This document shows, piece by piece, positions 38,202 through 47,340 of a stretch of 64,000 bases of DNA; the first letter of the stretch is position 1, and each line of letters opens with the position of its first letter. The stretch is from NCBI GenBank assembly GCA_963756545.1, contig CAVWNY010000007.1:245235-309234 (forward strand), in the 5' to 3' direction. The translations under genes and the position numbers were made by a program. The DNA comes from DATFDN01 sp963756545 (GTDB lineage: Bacteria; Pseudomonadota; Alphaproteobacteria; Acetobacterales; Acetobacteraceae). A model generated the notes under the pieces. The model was not told the origin of the DNA, did no database searches, and saw only the letters and a list, made by a program, of their open reading frames with translations.

Positions 38202-38822
38202 CTACTGCCGCGGAACCCAGGACCAATCACTCTTGACGATGTCGCAGACCCTGCTATCGAGCAGCTTCCTCCAAGTATCGAACTCGCTGTGCTCCGGGTT
38301 GGAGACGTCATCACCATGCTTGACGTTATAACTCACCTGCATGCTGTACAGCCCGTAGCACCAAGACAGGATGACGCCGCCTGACTTGAGGTACTGCAAA
38401 ATCTTCCCGCGCAATCCCGCAGCCGTTCGGAATTCGTCATCGCGAATGTCGATGACTGTGATCCTCTGATCCGACTTATTGATCTTCGACGCCTCCTTCC
38501 GGTCCGCTTGAGGGTCGACTTCATCGCCCCCGATCAATTCCTCCTTGCGACGCAACCAACCGCTACTGTCGATTGGGTTGATGACGTTGCCGTGGCGCCC
38601 GGAGAGAACAGTCAACCTGTCTTTCGCACACACCTTCGTCGCGACGTAGTTCCAGCTTTCCGGACCCGAGATGGTCAGGGACACGAACAGGTTACCGATG
38701 CGGACGTACGGAGGTCTGTCCCAAAACACCGCCGTGCTGCTGTACATCGCCGAAACGTTATCGATCTGGAAGATTTCGCAAATAGTCTCGGTAAAGTCCG
38801 CATCAATGATTTCACGCGTCAT
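38202..38822 (-). CDS. Unrecognised protein, likely transferred
   Basis: 206 residues from the ATG at 38822 (AGGGAC upstream). No family recognised. Visible pieces: SAMYSSTAVFWDRPPYVRIG, GGDEVDPQADRKEASKINKS, ITVIDIRDDEFRTAAGLRGK, GGVILSWCYGLYSMQ. Predicted mixed alpha/beta, no signal or membrane segment. The gene is clearly less GC-rich than both flanks and uses more AT-ending codons, which suggests recent acquisition. It stands alone between a binding-protein remnant and a truncated oxidoreductase. Confidence 0.6.
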   Translation of the reverse strand: MTREIIDADFTETICEIFQIDNVSAMYSSTAVFWDRPPYVRIGNLFVSLTISGPESWNYVATKVCAKDRLTVLSGRHGNVINPIDSSGWLRRKEELIGGDEVDPQADRKEASKINKSDQRITVIDIRDDEFRTAAGLRGKILQYLKSGGVILSWCYGLYSMQVSYNVKHGDDVSNPEHSEFDTWRKLLDSRVCDIVKSDWSWVPRQ

Positions 38823-38824
38823 TG

Positions 38825-39019
38825 TCAGTCCCTGCAACCGTAGGTGAGAACCTTATCATCGACCATGCGCGCCGGGCAATTCAAGCCCGCCAGCGCGCGC
38901 GGGTCGGTGGTCTCGGGGCAGTAGCCGACGCATGCCATCCCGGCTGAGAGCAGCCCGTGTGTCATGTCGTTGACGTGCCGGTGGTCCAGCCCGATCGCCG
39001 CGAAGCGCGCCATCGCCAT
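38825..39019 (-). pseudogene. Gfo/Idh/MocA-family oxidoreductase, N-terminal stub
   Basis: From ATG 39019 (GGGAGG upstream) it reads MARFAAIGLDHRHVNDM and CVGYCPETTDPRAL, the start of a MocA-like NAD(P)-binding domain, then departs from the family after about 45 residues and stops at 38825. The remaining ~300 residues are lost. Confidence 0.7.
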
Positions 39020-39092
39020 GTCCTCCCGTTCCCCGCCAGGCGTGCTAGCGTCGCGGGATCCGGAGAGAACGGCAAGCGAGCGGGAGCGTGGC

Positions 39093-39557
39093 ATGGTGCG
39101 GGTCGTCGGGATCGACCATCTCGTAATCCGGGTCAGCGACTACGAGAAATCCAAGGCCTTCTATGGCCGGCTCTTCGCGTTCCTCGGCTTCGAGGTGTCG
39201 GACGAGTATGCGGACGCCATTGGCTGGACCAACGGCGAGACGCGTTTCTGGATCGGGCCGGCCGACGCCGCGGGTCGAAAGCACAAGCATCGCACCGGTG
39301 AGGTCGGGTTCCACCACTATGCCTTCCAGCTGCGCAGCCGCAAGGACGTGGACGCGCTGCAAGCCTCCCTGTCCGAGGACCTTGGGGCGACCATTGTCGA
39401 CCCGGCCGGCGAGTACTACGATGACTACTACGCTGTGTTCTTCCTCGATCCGGACGGCCTCAAGCTCGAGGGCATGAAGTACGGCGAACTGCAGGCGCTT
39501 CAGGCGCACAGGCGAGCGTCGCGCGCGGGCAAGGGCCGGCTCGCCTCGCCAAGTTGA
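39093..39557 (+). CDS. VOC-family (glyoxalase-like) protein
   Basis: 154 residues from the ATG at 39093. GIDHLVIRVSDYEKSKAFYG opens the first beta-alpha-beta module with the metal His, HHYAFQLRSRKDVDAL the second, and FFLDPDGLKLEGMKYG ends it with the metal Glu. Single-domain dioxygenase, isomerase or resistance enzyme; substrate unknown. Divergent from the MocA stub with 73 bases between. Confidence 0.85.
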   Translation: MVRVVGIDHLVIRVSDYEKSKAFYGRLFAFLGFEVSDEYADAIGWTNGETRFWIGPADAAGRKHKHRTGEVGFHHYAFQLRSRKDVDALQASLSEDLGATIVDPAGEYYDDYYAVFFLDPDGLKLEGMKYGELQALQAHRRASRAGKGRLASPS

Positions 39558-39927
39558 CGCCACCGCGGACGGCTGCGTTGTTGCAACCTGCCGGCATTGG
39601 GTGATGCCGGGGAGCGGAAAGCATGGACCAGGGTGGCCGCCCGCACGCGAACCTTGCGCGTTGTCCTTGCGGAGCGGCGTCCCGCCTGTGCGCCTCAAGA
39701 CGCCGGAGATCTCGGCGAGTCTGGGGCGGAGCTGATTCGCATCAGGTCCAGTACCTGCCATGGCGTTGTAAGAAGGTGGCCGGCGACGCGATCCATACCC
39801 GACCAGATGCTGGCCGAAGCAGGAGATCGGCGCGGCGACCACGACCATTATGGGATAGGCGACGCGCATCGAAAGCGGCAGGAAACCTTCGTTGTCAGTG
39901 GAACAGCGCTCAAAGCGGAGGTGCTCC
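39558..39927. other. Gene-free stretch
   Basis: No supported gene. The minus strand has a short hydrophobic stretch (MRVAYPIMVVVAAPISC) but no continuation to a protein I can identify. Confidence 0.35.
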
Positions 39928-40242
39928 TTGGCTAATCTCTTCGAGAATTTTCCGACGCAGTTAGCGGAAGAGGAATTCACGGAGCTTCTTGCGCGTCCGG
40001 GTGTTTGGGTCGAGCGGATTGTCTCAACCGGCCAAGTCACTCCGGCCGAGGCACCCTCTGACCAAGCCCATGACGAATGGGTGCTGCTGTTGCGCGGTTC
40101 AGCAAGTCTATGGATCGACGGAGAAGGCGAGTGGGATCTGAGGCCGGGCGACTATCTGTTGATCCCTGCCCATCGCATTCATCGCGTCACCAGAACGGCG
40201 ACCAGCGAACCGACGGTGTGGCTCGCCATACACTTCCGCTGA
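39928..40242 (+). CDS. Cupin-domain protein
   Basis: 104 residues from TTG at 39928, chosen because GGAGG lies six bases upstream. DEWVLLLRGSASLWIDGEGEW is cupin motif 1 and GDYLLIPAHRIHRV motif 2; His and Glu metal ligands are partly kept. Function unknown. Confidence 0.75.
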   Translation: MANLFENFPTQLAEEEFTELLARPGVWVERIVSTGQVTPAEAPSDQAHDEWVLLLRGSASLWIDGEGEWDLRPGDYLLIPAHRIHRVTRTATSEPTVWLAIHFR

Positions 40243-40752
40243 TGCAGCTTACCTCGCGGGTCGCAAGTTGCCTCCGCCGGTTCAGCAACAGCTGCGAACC
40301 AGCCTGGTCCCGGATGATCGGCCACGGACCATCCGGCGCAAGTGGATCGTCGCCCGCCGCGGTCACCGCACGGGGGTGCTTGCTCAGGCCTCTCGGCACC
40401 ATGGGCAGTCTGGGCCGTTCAAACGTACGGATTTCGTGCGGCGCTCTCGCGTGTTGGCGGATGTCACGGCTCGAGGAGCCGATCAGCTGGCTTGTAGTAG
40501 ACGGTTGGCCGCTGCCTGCTTATCCCGCCGGCTTCATGGCTCTCCCAATGGCCAAAGGGCCTTGCCGTACGTTTCGGTCGGCGACAGCCCTTCGGAGGTT
40601 CACCAACCGCCGCCGGTCGGTTTGGTCCAGTTGATCGGCGGCCACCAGGAATTTCTGCAAAGTGGGTCCTGTCCAGTGATTACGCCACGCCTCACTACCA
40701 ACCGTGATAGGTGTTGCAGATACGCGTCGTCTCTCAAAAGGGGCCTTCGCCA
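40243..40752. other. Gene-free stretch
   Basis: I see no gene, repeat or clear signal here. Confidence 0.35.
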
Positions 40753-41106
40753 ATGATCGAGTGCATCAGCGCAGTCACTCTCGCCACCCACAATATGGCC
40801 CGCACCCTCCGCTACTACGAAGCGCTGGGCTTCAAGCTCATCCACGGCGGCGATGATGCCACGTTCAGCAGTTTGCGTGCCGGTGCCAGCTACCTGAATC
40901 TCACCGTCCAACCTGATGGGCGACAATGGGGCTGGTGGGGTCGCGTGATCTTCTACGTAGCCGATGTTGACGCTATGCATGCCTGCGTGATCGCCAATGG
41001 GTATCATCCAGATACGGCCCCTCGTGATGCCGAATGGGGCGAACGCTTTTTCCACCTAACCGACCCTGACGGGCACGAACTCAGCTTCGCCCATCCCCTG
41101 CGCTGA
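40753..41106 (+). CDS. VOC-family (glyoxalase-like) protein
   Basis: 117 residues from MIECISAVTLATHNMARTLR. First module YYEALGFKLIHGGDD, second VIFYVADVDAMHACVIANGY, ending FFHLTDPDGHELSFAHPL with the metal Glu. A short bleomycin-resistance/dioxygenase-type protein of unknown substrate. Confidence 0.8.
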   Translation: MIECISAVTLATHNMARTLRYYEALGFKLIHGGDDATFSSLRAGASYLNLTVQPDGRQWGWWGRVIFYVADVDAMHACVIANGYHPDTAPRDAEWGERFFHLTDPDGHELSFAHPLR

Positions 41107-41209
41107 CATGGCAGAGCCGCTCCCGTCTGGTTGGGAAGCATTCGGTCGATCCACCGGCGCGGGGCCCCTGTGGAGCCCGCCGAGCCTGTCGGCAGCCCCG
41201 GCGGCGAGG

Positions 41210-41441
41210 GGGGGATCTGCGGATCGTCAAGCACGTCGCCAGCCAGCGGGATGCCGCGCGGACCCAAGCCATTGGCCATGGCGGCCACCCGTTCGGCACG
41301 TTCGGGGACGACGTCCAGCAATACGACGTCGGCGCCGGCGCGCGCGAGCAAGCGGGCGGTGCTTTCGCCCATTCCCTGGCCACCGCCGATGATCAGCGCC
41401 TTGCGTCCGACCAAACCGAAAAACGAGGCTTCATCCGCCAT
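41210..41441 (-). pseudogene. Short-chain dehydrogenase, N-terminal fragment
   Basis: Reads GRKALIIGGGQGMGESTARL and GADVVLLDVVPERAERVAAM, the Rossmann start with GGGQGMG, then loses similarity at about residue 76 (GDVLDDPQ). The catalytic half is missing. Not the missing half of the fragment at 35190, as far as can be judged. Confidence 0.75.
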
Positions 41442-41501
41442 GTTCCCGCCCCGTACATGATGGCCAAAGCTTTCGCTTCGGCGGCGTGTATAAGACGGTG
41501 G

Positions 41502-42305
41502 CTACGATGCGCTGCCCGCCGCCTGCACCATCTCGCGCATCCGCTTCGCCGCGGTGATCGATCCGGACACGATGAAACCATGGTCGCTGCCGCTGGTAAT
41601 AAAGCGTGATCCCATGCGGATATAGAAGGCGCAATCGTCGTCGCTGCTGATGCCGCCGACGCCCAGAACCTTGCCGTGCTTGCGACAGGCATCGGCCACT
41701 GCCTGGATCGCTTCGACAACCTTGGGATGGCGGAACTGCCCGGCGATCCCCATCTCGGAGGTCAGATCATAGCTGCCGATCAGCAGCACATCGACACCGC
41801 TCACTGCGGCGATCGCGTCCGCATTGCGCGCACCCTCAGCGCTCTCGATCATCACACAGGTCAGCACCTCGGCATTGATCGCCGCCTGCGCCTCGACCAC
41901 GTGGGGCGGCATATAGCCATAGGCCGGCGGCGGCCCGCCCCAACTGCGAGTGCCCATTGGCGGGTAGTGGAAGGCATCGGCAATGCGTTGTGCCTGCGCA
42001 GCCGTATCGACGTGAGGCACCACGATCCCGAGCGCGCCGTTGTCGAGCAACCGCGTTGCCTCGTCCAGCGCGCCGGCGCAGACCCGCACGATCGGGGCGA
42101 TGCCGTGCGCCAGGCAGGCGATGCAAAGCTGTGTCGCCTCCTGCATGGTGAAGGCCCCGTGCTCCATGTCGATGAAGATGTGGTCGTGCCCGCCGGCTGC
42201 GGCCAGCATTGGTACGGCCGTGCTGCGCAGATGATGCAACCCGAAGCCCAGTGCCAGGCCGTTGTTGGCCAGCGCCCGCTTTGCCGCGTTGTGATACAGC
42301 GCCAT
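41502..42305 (-). CDS. HpcH/HpaI-family aldolase
   Basis: 267 residues. LGFGLHHLRSTAVPMLAAAG, then HIFIDMEHGAFTMQEATQL (catalytic/metal region), ALGIVVPHVDTAAQAQRIAD, and VMIESAEGARNADAIAAVSG with DVLLIGSYDL place it in the class II aldolase/citrate-lyase group that cleaves 2-keto-3-deoxy acids to pyruvate and an aldehyde. Intact length. Confidence 0.9.
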   Translation of the reverse strand: MALYHNAAKRALANNGLALGFGLHHLRSTAVPMLAAAGGHDHIFIDMEHGAFTMQEATQLCIACLAHGIAPIVRVCAGALDEATRLLDNGALGIVVPHVDTAAQAQRIADAFHYPPMGTRSWGGPPPAYGYMPPHVVEAQAAINAEVLTCVMIESAEGARNADAIAAVSGVDVLLIGSYDLTSEMGIAGQFRHPKVVEAIQAVADACRKHGKVLGVGGISSDDDCAFYIRMGSRFITSGSDHGFIVSGSITAAKRMREMVQAAGSAS

Positions 42306-42737
42306 GTCGTCTCCCCCGGTTAGTGGTCGCGTGCGCGATGGCGCCGATCACTGTCCCACGGTACCTCGCGGCTCACGGGTGAGTCACGGTGCAGCCGACA
42401 GCCAAGCATCCTTGCGCGCGCCGGCTGCGTGCTCAGATCGACCGGCTGCCCGCACTGAGGCCGGCACAAGCTGGTCTGTGCGGCTCCTTGCGTGCCTGTA
42501 TAATCCCACCCTGTGCAGGAACACCGCGGCGACCAGACGGCCGTGGCGATTCCTGCCACGCCATGGTCCAGGTCCCGACAGGTCCATCGGCGTTGGAAAG
42601 CGATGGCGTTCCTCCCCAAGCACCTGGCGTAAGACTTCCTTGCGACTGACCCCATCCTCCGCCCTGGACGTCGCGTGGAGAGCGCTATCCAGGTCAGGCC
42701 GAAATCGTGCGCTGTCTGAACTTCGTCGTCGACAAGT
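42306..42737. other. Gene-free stretch before the IS110 remnant
   Basis: No gene is recognised. It may include the eroded 5' part of the IS110-type element, but I cannot align it. Confidence 0.3.
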
Positions 42738-43282
42738 TTGACCGCGTGCGTACCGAATGGGGCGCTCGCTGAGCACGAGCGTGCCGCGGTGAACCGCTGG
42801 CCGGCGGCGCTCGATACAATGGAGCAGGAGCTGGCGGCGGCCGGGGCAGCAATTGCCTCCACCTGTCTCAGTGATGATCGGGTGCGGCGGCTCATGACGA
42901 TCGCCGGCATCAACATGATCGTCGCCGCCGGCGTGCTGTCCGCCATCGGCGATGTCGGCCGGTTCGCCTCGGCGGAGAAGCTGGTCAGCTACCTGGGCCT
43001 CGACCCGCGTGTGCCGCAGTCCGGCGATCGAGCGGCCCAGCACGGGCGCATCAGCAGGCAGGGGCGGTCGCACGCGCGGGATGCTGGTGGAAGCTGCTTG
43101 GGCAGCTGCGGTGACGCCTGGGTCACTGAAGGCGTTCTACGTCCGGATCCAGGGTCGCAGGGGCAAGCAGGTCGCTCCTGTCGCGACCGCGCGCAAGATC
43201 GCCGTGCTGGCCCTGGCATCTGCTCACCAAGGGGGAAGACTACGTTTGGGCTTGTCCGGCACTGGTGGCCATGAAGGAATGA
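42738..43282 (+). pseudogene. IS110-family transposase, C-terminal part, frameshifted
   Basis: MTIAGINMIVAAGVLSAIGD, FASAEKLVSYLGLDPRVPQS and GRISRQGRSHAR are the Transposase_20 domain of IS110. A missing base near 43079 and another change near 43213 shift the frame. Restored, it ends WHLLTKGEDYVWACPALVAM at the stop 43280-43282. The N-terminal DEDD domain is absent, so this is a dead remnant. Confidence 0.85.
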
Positions 43283-43637
43283 CAAATGCAGCTCAGGGCA
43301 GGAGCCAGGTCGCGCCGCGGCGGAAATGCGCCTGGCACGGCTCGCGACTACAGCATCAAGGAGTTGCGCGAAGGAGCGCGCCCCGGGTCGAGCAGGCAGA
43401 GTAGGCCTACACTCGCGTTGTGAGTGCCTGGTCGGAGCAGCCCCAACGGAGCCGCGCGCGAGTGCCGAAATGCGGCAGTGGCATGACGCGGTACGGCGAC
43501 CGGAAAGAAGGCGACCTGCGCCACACGGCGCTTGTCTAGCGCAATCGTGGCGTGGAGTTTGCCGCGGTGCTGGGCCGGAAAATCCATGTGTGCCAGCACG
43601 ACTTCAACTTGACGTCCCCACAATCGCAAGCGGTACA
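43283..43637. other. Gene-free stretch
   Basis: No supported gene on either strand. Confidence 0.3.
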
Positions 43638-44183
43638 CTAGTCGCAACAGACGTACGGACGAACGGCATCAACCAACTGCGCGCAGGGGGCGAGATTCGG
43701 CCCCTCGCCCTCGTCGACCGGTGGCACAACTATCACTTGCCACGCCGGCAATATCTTCAACGACGCCTGTGTTGCAGGATGGTCCAGAAGCGGCTGGTTG
43801 AGCGATGGGCCCACGATCACTGGGGTGCCCCGACCTATCGCCTCGGCGACGATGGAAAGTGCAAGATTGTCGGCGATGCCTCGTGCGAGCTTGTTGAGCG
43901 AGTTGAAGCTGCACGGCGCGAACAACACAACACCTATGGGCGGCCGTGGACGGATGGCTAAATCGAAGTACAACTCGACGACCTGCACTCCCTTGGTGTT
44001 CGCGAGGTCCCGCGGCGCGATCACGCGCGAAGCGTTCGGCGTCGGAATCGCAATAACGTTGGAAAGGCCTAGTCCCACGAGGCCGCACAGAATCTCGGGA
44101 CAGCGTGCTGCTGTCGTTGTGCCGCTGAGTACCAGATAGGCTACGTCAAAACGTTCACCACTACCGGCGCCACGTAGGCCCAT
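43638..44183 (-). CDS. Flavoprotein-family protein (UbiX/Dfp-like fold)
   Basis: 181 residues from the ATG at 44183 (GGAGGGCG upstream). FDVAYLVLSGTTTAA starts a Rossmann-like FMN fold, IGVVLFAPCSFNSLNKLARG and IADNLALSIVAEAI match the ADNL-type block of the flavoprotein family (PF02441), and RGTPVIVGPSLNQPL is the following strand and loop. Possible decarboxylase or prenyl-FMN related; substrate unknown. Confidence 0.7.
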   Translation of the reverse strand: MGLRGAGSGERFDVAYLVLSGTTTAARCPEILCGLVGLGLSNVIAIPTPNASRVIAPRDLANTKGVQVVELYFDLAIRPRPPIGVVLFAPCSFNSLNKLARGIADNLALSIVAEAIGRGTPVIVGPSLNQPLLDHPATQASLKILPAWQVIVVPPVDEGEGPNLAPCAQLVDAVRPYVCCD

Positions 44184-44436
44184 TTCGCCCTCCCATCTTG
44201 GGTCTTGCACACAGTGGCGGTCCGAGTGCAACAGCGCTCTGTAAAGCAATCGGCCAGAGATATACACCAGCTCGGCGGAAACTCGGCAAACTCCTTTCCG
44301 AACGCTTAGGTGGCGATTCTGCTGGCCGCATAACCCGGCGCGACTTCCCGACGCACTCAGTCATTGCAATACCTGACCACGCGCGCAGCGGACGGTCGTG
44401 ATGCATCGGCACCGTAGTTGGGCGCTACCATGCCCG

Positions 44437-44510
44437 CGGCATGTTTATCTGCGCAGGCAGCGACCGGAGCAGAAGATCGACGTCGCAGTCCCGCTGATCA
44501 TGGCGAGCGC
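44437..44510 (+). pseudogene. Terminase large subunit, C-terminal fragment
   Basis: Reads VYLRRQRPEQKIDVAVPLIM, matching the end of the terminase at 21476-23187 (VYPRKQRPEQKIDAAVALIM). Only ~24 residues are left. It is fused to the broken M20 peptidase gene on the opposite strand, marking a deletion or excision scar. Confidence 0.75.
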
Positions 44511-44747
44511 GTTGATGCCGAGATGCGGCGCGCTTCCCGCGTGCGCCGCACGACCGATGAAGCGGATTCGGCTTGATGAGCGAGCCATTATGCTCGCCAG
44601 GCTGTCGTCGGCGACGTGCGGCGTGTGGGTGATGGTGATCTTGTCGATGTCATCGAATTCGCCCAGCCGGATCAGCTCGGGCTTGCCCAGGATGAACTCC
44701 AGCTCGCCCTTGCACGTCGGGCGAGCCGTTCCTCGACGGTGATGCAC
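44505..44747 (-). pseudogene. M20-family amidohydrolase/peptidase fragment
   Basis: The minus strand reads GKPELIRLGEFDDIDKITIT, HTPH and IRFIGRAAHAGSAPHLGINA, the dimerisation/metal region of AbgB-like M20 amidohydrolases. The frame is broken by the phage-derived sequence directly after GINAL. Both ends are missing. Confidence 0.75.
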
Positions 44748-44795
44748 TCCTCGGCCGGCACCGCGAAGCGGCAGACGTGAACAGTGGATGCGGCG

Positions 44796-45800
44796 CTAAC
44801 CTGAGCGAGCCGGCGCGCATGCGCGAATGGCGGCTTTGAAACGCTCCTTGGCGTCCGGGCCACGGGCGAAGGGGCTGATGATCGGCACGTCAATCCCCAA
44901 TTCTCGGTAGGCCTCAATCCGGGCGCGGCATTGTTCCGGCGTGCCTGATACACTGGTTGCATCAATCATCTCATCACTCACCGCGCGCTCGGCGGTTTCG
45001 CGGTCACCGCGCGCCCAGGCCGCGGCGATTGCTGCTGCTTCGGCCGGGAAGCCGTGCTCGGCCATCATTCGATTGTAGCGTGGGAAAAATCCGCAATAGA
45101 AGGCGATGCCCGGGCGCAGCGCGGCGAGCGCCGCCTCCCGTGTGTTGCCGACCGAGGTCGGCAGTAACGAAGTGACTTCGATCTGGGCCGCGGCGCGTCC
45201 GGCGTTGCGGGCACCTTCGGCCAAATGCGTGCGCACCTGCGCAGCCGTGCGCAATGTGCTGCGCGTCAGGATAATGCCGTCGGCGACTTCGCCGCACACG
45301 GCGATAGCTTTTGGGAACACGGCCGAGAGGTAAACCGGTATGGCCCGGTGACGTGGCGTATACCAAAACTCGAAGTTCTCTATCCGGATAGTCTCACCTT
45401 GAAAGCTGACGCGCCCGTCACGAATCAGGGCGCGGACGATCGCGACGGTCTCTCGGGTGCGCGTGAGCGGCCTGCGGTACCCCACCCCATGCTCGGGTTC
45501 GACCTGTGCCTTGTGACTGGACCCGAGGCCCAGAATGAAGCGGCCACCGGACAATTCGGCAACCGTGGAGGCGGCCATGGCGATCGTCGGCGCGGTGCGG
45601 ACGAAGACGCTGCTGATGCTGGTGCCGAGCAGGATGCGCGAGGTCCGCATCGCGCAGGCCGCAAGGATGGCGAACTGGTCGCCGCCATGCCCTTCTGCGA
45701 CCCAGGCCAACTCATAGCCAAGGCTCTCGGCGAGGACCACGAGATCAATGATTTCGGCCGGGGTGGGGCCGCCGGAAATGGCGATGCCGATCCTGCTCAT
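44796..45800 (-). CDS. LLM-class (luciferase-like) flavin-dependent oxidoreductase
   Basis: 334 residues from the ATG at 45800 with GGGAGA upstream. IGIAISGGPTPAEIIDLVVL, then LGYELAWVAEGHGGDQF and LLGTSISSVFVRTAPTIAMA, with FILGLGSSHKAQVEPEHG, are the TIM-barrel pattern of F420- or FMN-dependent LLM enzymes. VSGTPEQCRARIEAYRELGI ends the fold. Intact. Substrate unknown; it starts a run of catabolic-type genes. Confidence 0.9.
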   Translation of the reverse strand: MSRIGIAISGGPTPAEIIDLVVLAESLGYELAWVAEGHGGDQFAILAACAMRTSRILLGTSISSVFVRTAPTIAMAASTVAELSGGRFILGLGSSHKAQVEPEHGVGYRRPLTRTRETVAIVRALIRDGRVSFQGETIRIENFEFWYTPRHRAIPVYLSAVFPKAIAVCGEVADGIILTRSTLRTAAQVRTHLAEGARNAGRAAAQIEVTSLLPTSVGNTREAALAALRPGIAFYCGFFPRYNRMMAEHGFPAEAAAIAAAWARGDRETAERAVSDEMIDATSVSGTPEQCRARIEAYRELGIDVPIISPFARGPDAKERFKAAIRACAPARSG

Positions 45801-45896
45801 GTTTCTCCCGCACTCTGATGGAGTGGTGCTGGCAGCCACCAGCCGGCCAGGGCAGCGCGTCCTCCAGGCGTCGAGCCTATCCTTAATGCCCCTCCC

Positions 45897-46781
45897 TCAG
45901 CTCTGGGCGGCAAGGAACTGCTTGTTGACGCAGTTCTCAAGCCGCCCGTCGCGCAGGCGCTGCCAAGCGGCAATCAGGCGCGACTGCGGGTTGGCCGGCT
46001 CTTCCGGCAACACGTCGAGCCCGGCGGCGAGCACGGTGCCATCCTTCATCGCGTCGTAGAGCGCGTCGATGTCGACGACCGGGCCGCGGGCTGTGTTGAT
46101 CAGGATCATCCCCCGTTTCGCCGCAGCGAAGGCGTCGGCCCCGATCAGGTTGCGCGTCTCCGCGTTGAGCGGCGCGTGGATGCTGACGAAGTCGCACTGA
46201 CCCATAAGCTCGGCCAGCGTGTCGGCGCGGCGCACGCCGATCGCGAGCTCGTAGCCGCTCGGCTGGTAGGGGTCATGGAAGACCACATCCATGTCGAACG
46301 CCTTGGCGCGCCGGGCTGCCGCGGTGCCGATCCGCCCCATGCCGACCACGCCGAAAGTGCAGACCGAAAGCCAGCGGCCGAACGGGTTGTGCGCCGGGCG
46401 CCAGTTGGCCCGGAGATCGGCCCGCAGCTCAGCGTTGTGGTAGGCGATGCTCTTCGCCAGCGCCAGCATCAGGGCGATGGCGTGGTCGGCGACCTCGCGG
46501 GTGCCGTAGTCCGGCGTGTTGCAGACCGCGATGCCCTTCCTCCCAAACCTCTCGAGGTCGACGTCGTCGTAGCCGACCCCCAGCTTCACGAAGATGCGGC
46601 ACTTGCGCAGCTTGTCGATGTATTGCGGCGGGCAAGAGCCCACAACGGCATCGGCGTTGGCCCATTGCTCGTCGGTCACCTCCGAGGCGGTGGCGCAGAA
46701 CTCGGTCTCGAAGCCCGGTCCGACCGCGTCGCGGACGACCGGCACGGAATCGGCCGGAATGCTCGGCCACAAAATGCGCAT
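45897..46781 (-). CDS. D-2-hydroxyacid dehydrogenase with a deleted C-terminal catalytic segment
   Basis: 294 residues from MRILWPSIPADSV (46781). FVKLGVGYDDVDLERFGRKG, VCNTPDYGTREVADHAIALM, the NAD site GVVGMGRIGTAAARRAKAF, FVSIHAPLNAETRNLIGADA and LINTARGPVVDIDAL are all good. After LPEEPANPQSRLIAAWQ the frame jumps in-frame to LRDGRLENCVNKQFLAAQ. The usual 30-35 residue stretch that carries the catalytic His (TPHxA region) is missing. The frame is open, but activity is doubtful. Confidence 0.85.
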   Translation of the reverse strand: MRILWPSIPADSVPVVRDAVGPGFETEFCATASEVTDEQWANADAVVGSCPPQYIDKLRKCRIFVKLGVGYDDVDLERFGRKGIAVCNTPDYGTREVADHAIALMLALAKSIAYHNAELRADLRANWRPAHNPFGRWLSVCTFGVVGMGRIGTAAARRAKAFDMDVVFHDPYQPSGYELAIGVRRADTLAELMGQCDFVSIHAPLNAETRNLIGADAFAAAKRGMILINTARGPVVDIDALYDAMKDGTVLAAGLDVLPEEPANPQSRLIAAWQRLRDGRLENCVNKQFLAAQS

Positions 46782-46869
46782 CGCCAGGTCGTTCCCCAGT
46801 GGCCGCAACGGTGCCTCATACTGGCATCATCTCACGTGATTGCCTATGCGGCGGAGACACGCGGGCAAA

Positions 46870-47257
46870 AAAAGCTACGCCCCGGAGGTTGCAGCCCACC
46901 AGTTGCAAGGACCCGGCGCTCGGTCCTGATTGGCTTTCTCGTAGTCAACGCCCAGTGCGAACAGCTCATTCCGCCAGCGCTCCTTGCCGGGGAAATCGAA
47001 CGGCGGTGGGTGGCCTTTATCCTCGCCGGTGCAGGTGTCCACCAGAATAGTGTGACGTGGTGTGCGCACAACGAAGGTCTGGTACGTGATGACCATCATC
47101 CCAAAACCGGATCAAACACCTCCGGCTCCATCACGGGCAGGTGCCGCTTGAAGGTGGCCTCATCGTAGGCCGGAAAGAAATCCTGAGGCCGCCGCTACGG
47201 GCCCTCGCGTTCGATGACCGCGTCGATGGTGATGTCGCCAATTCTGAGTTGTCGCAC
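46870..47257 (-). pseudogene. Metallo-beta-lactamase-fold hydrolase, 5' part, disrupted
   Basis: From GTG 47257 (GGGGAGG upstream) it reads RQLRIGDITIDAVIEREGP then TAG where TGG (Trp) is expected (47195-47197), continues RRPQDFFPAYDEATFKRHLP, then changes frame to MVITYQTFVVRTPRHTILVD and TCTGEDKGHPPPFDFPGK, and is cut off before the HxHxDH metal motif. It is related to the MBL gene at 54826-55711. Confidence 0.8.
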
Positions 47258-47340
47258 TGCTGCCTCCCCGGTTACTCGCACTCGGGTCGAGTAGCGCGGC
47301 CGGTGTTCCTGAATTGACGGGCGGGTGAGCGCCCTTCGGG

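Noticed and set aside
46176..47168. 330-codon plus-strand frame opposite the hydroxyacid dehydrogenase
   Set aside because: Antisense shadow; no domain and no ribosome site.
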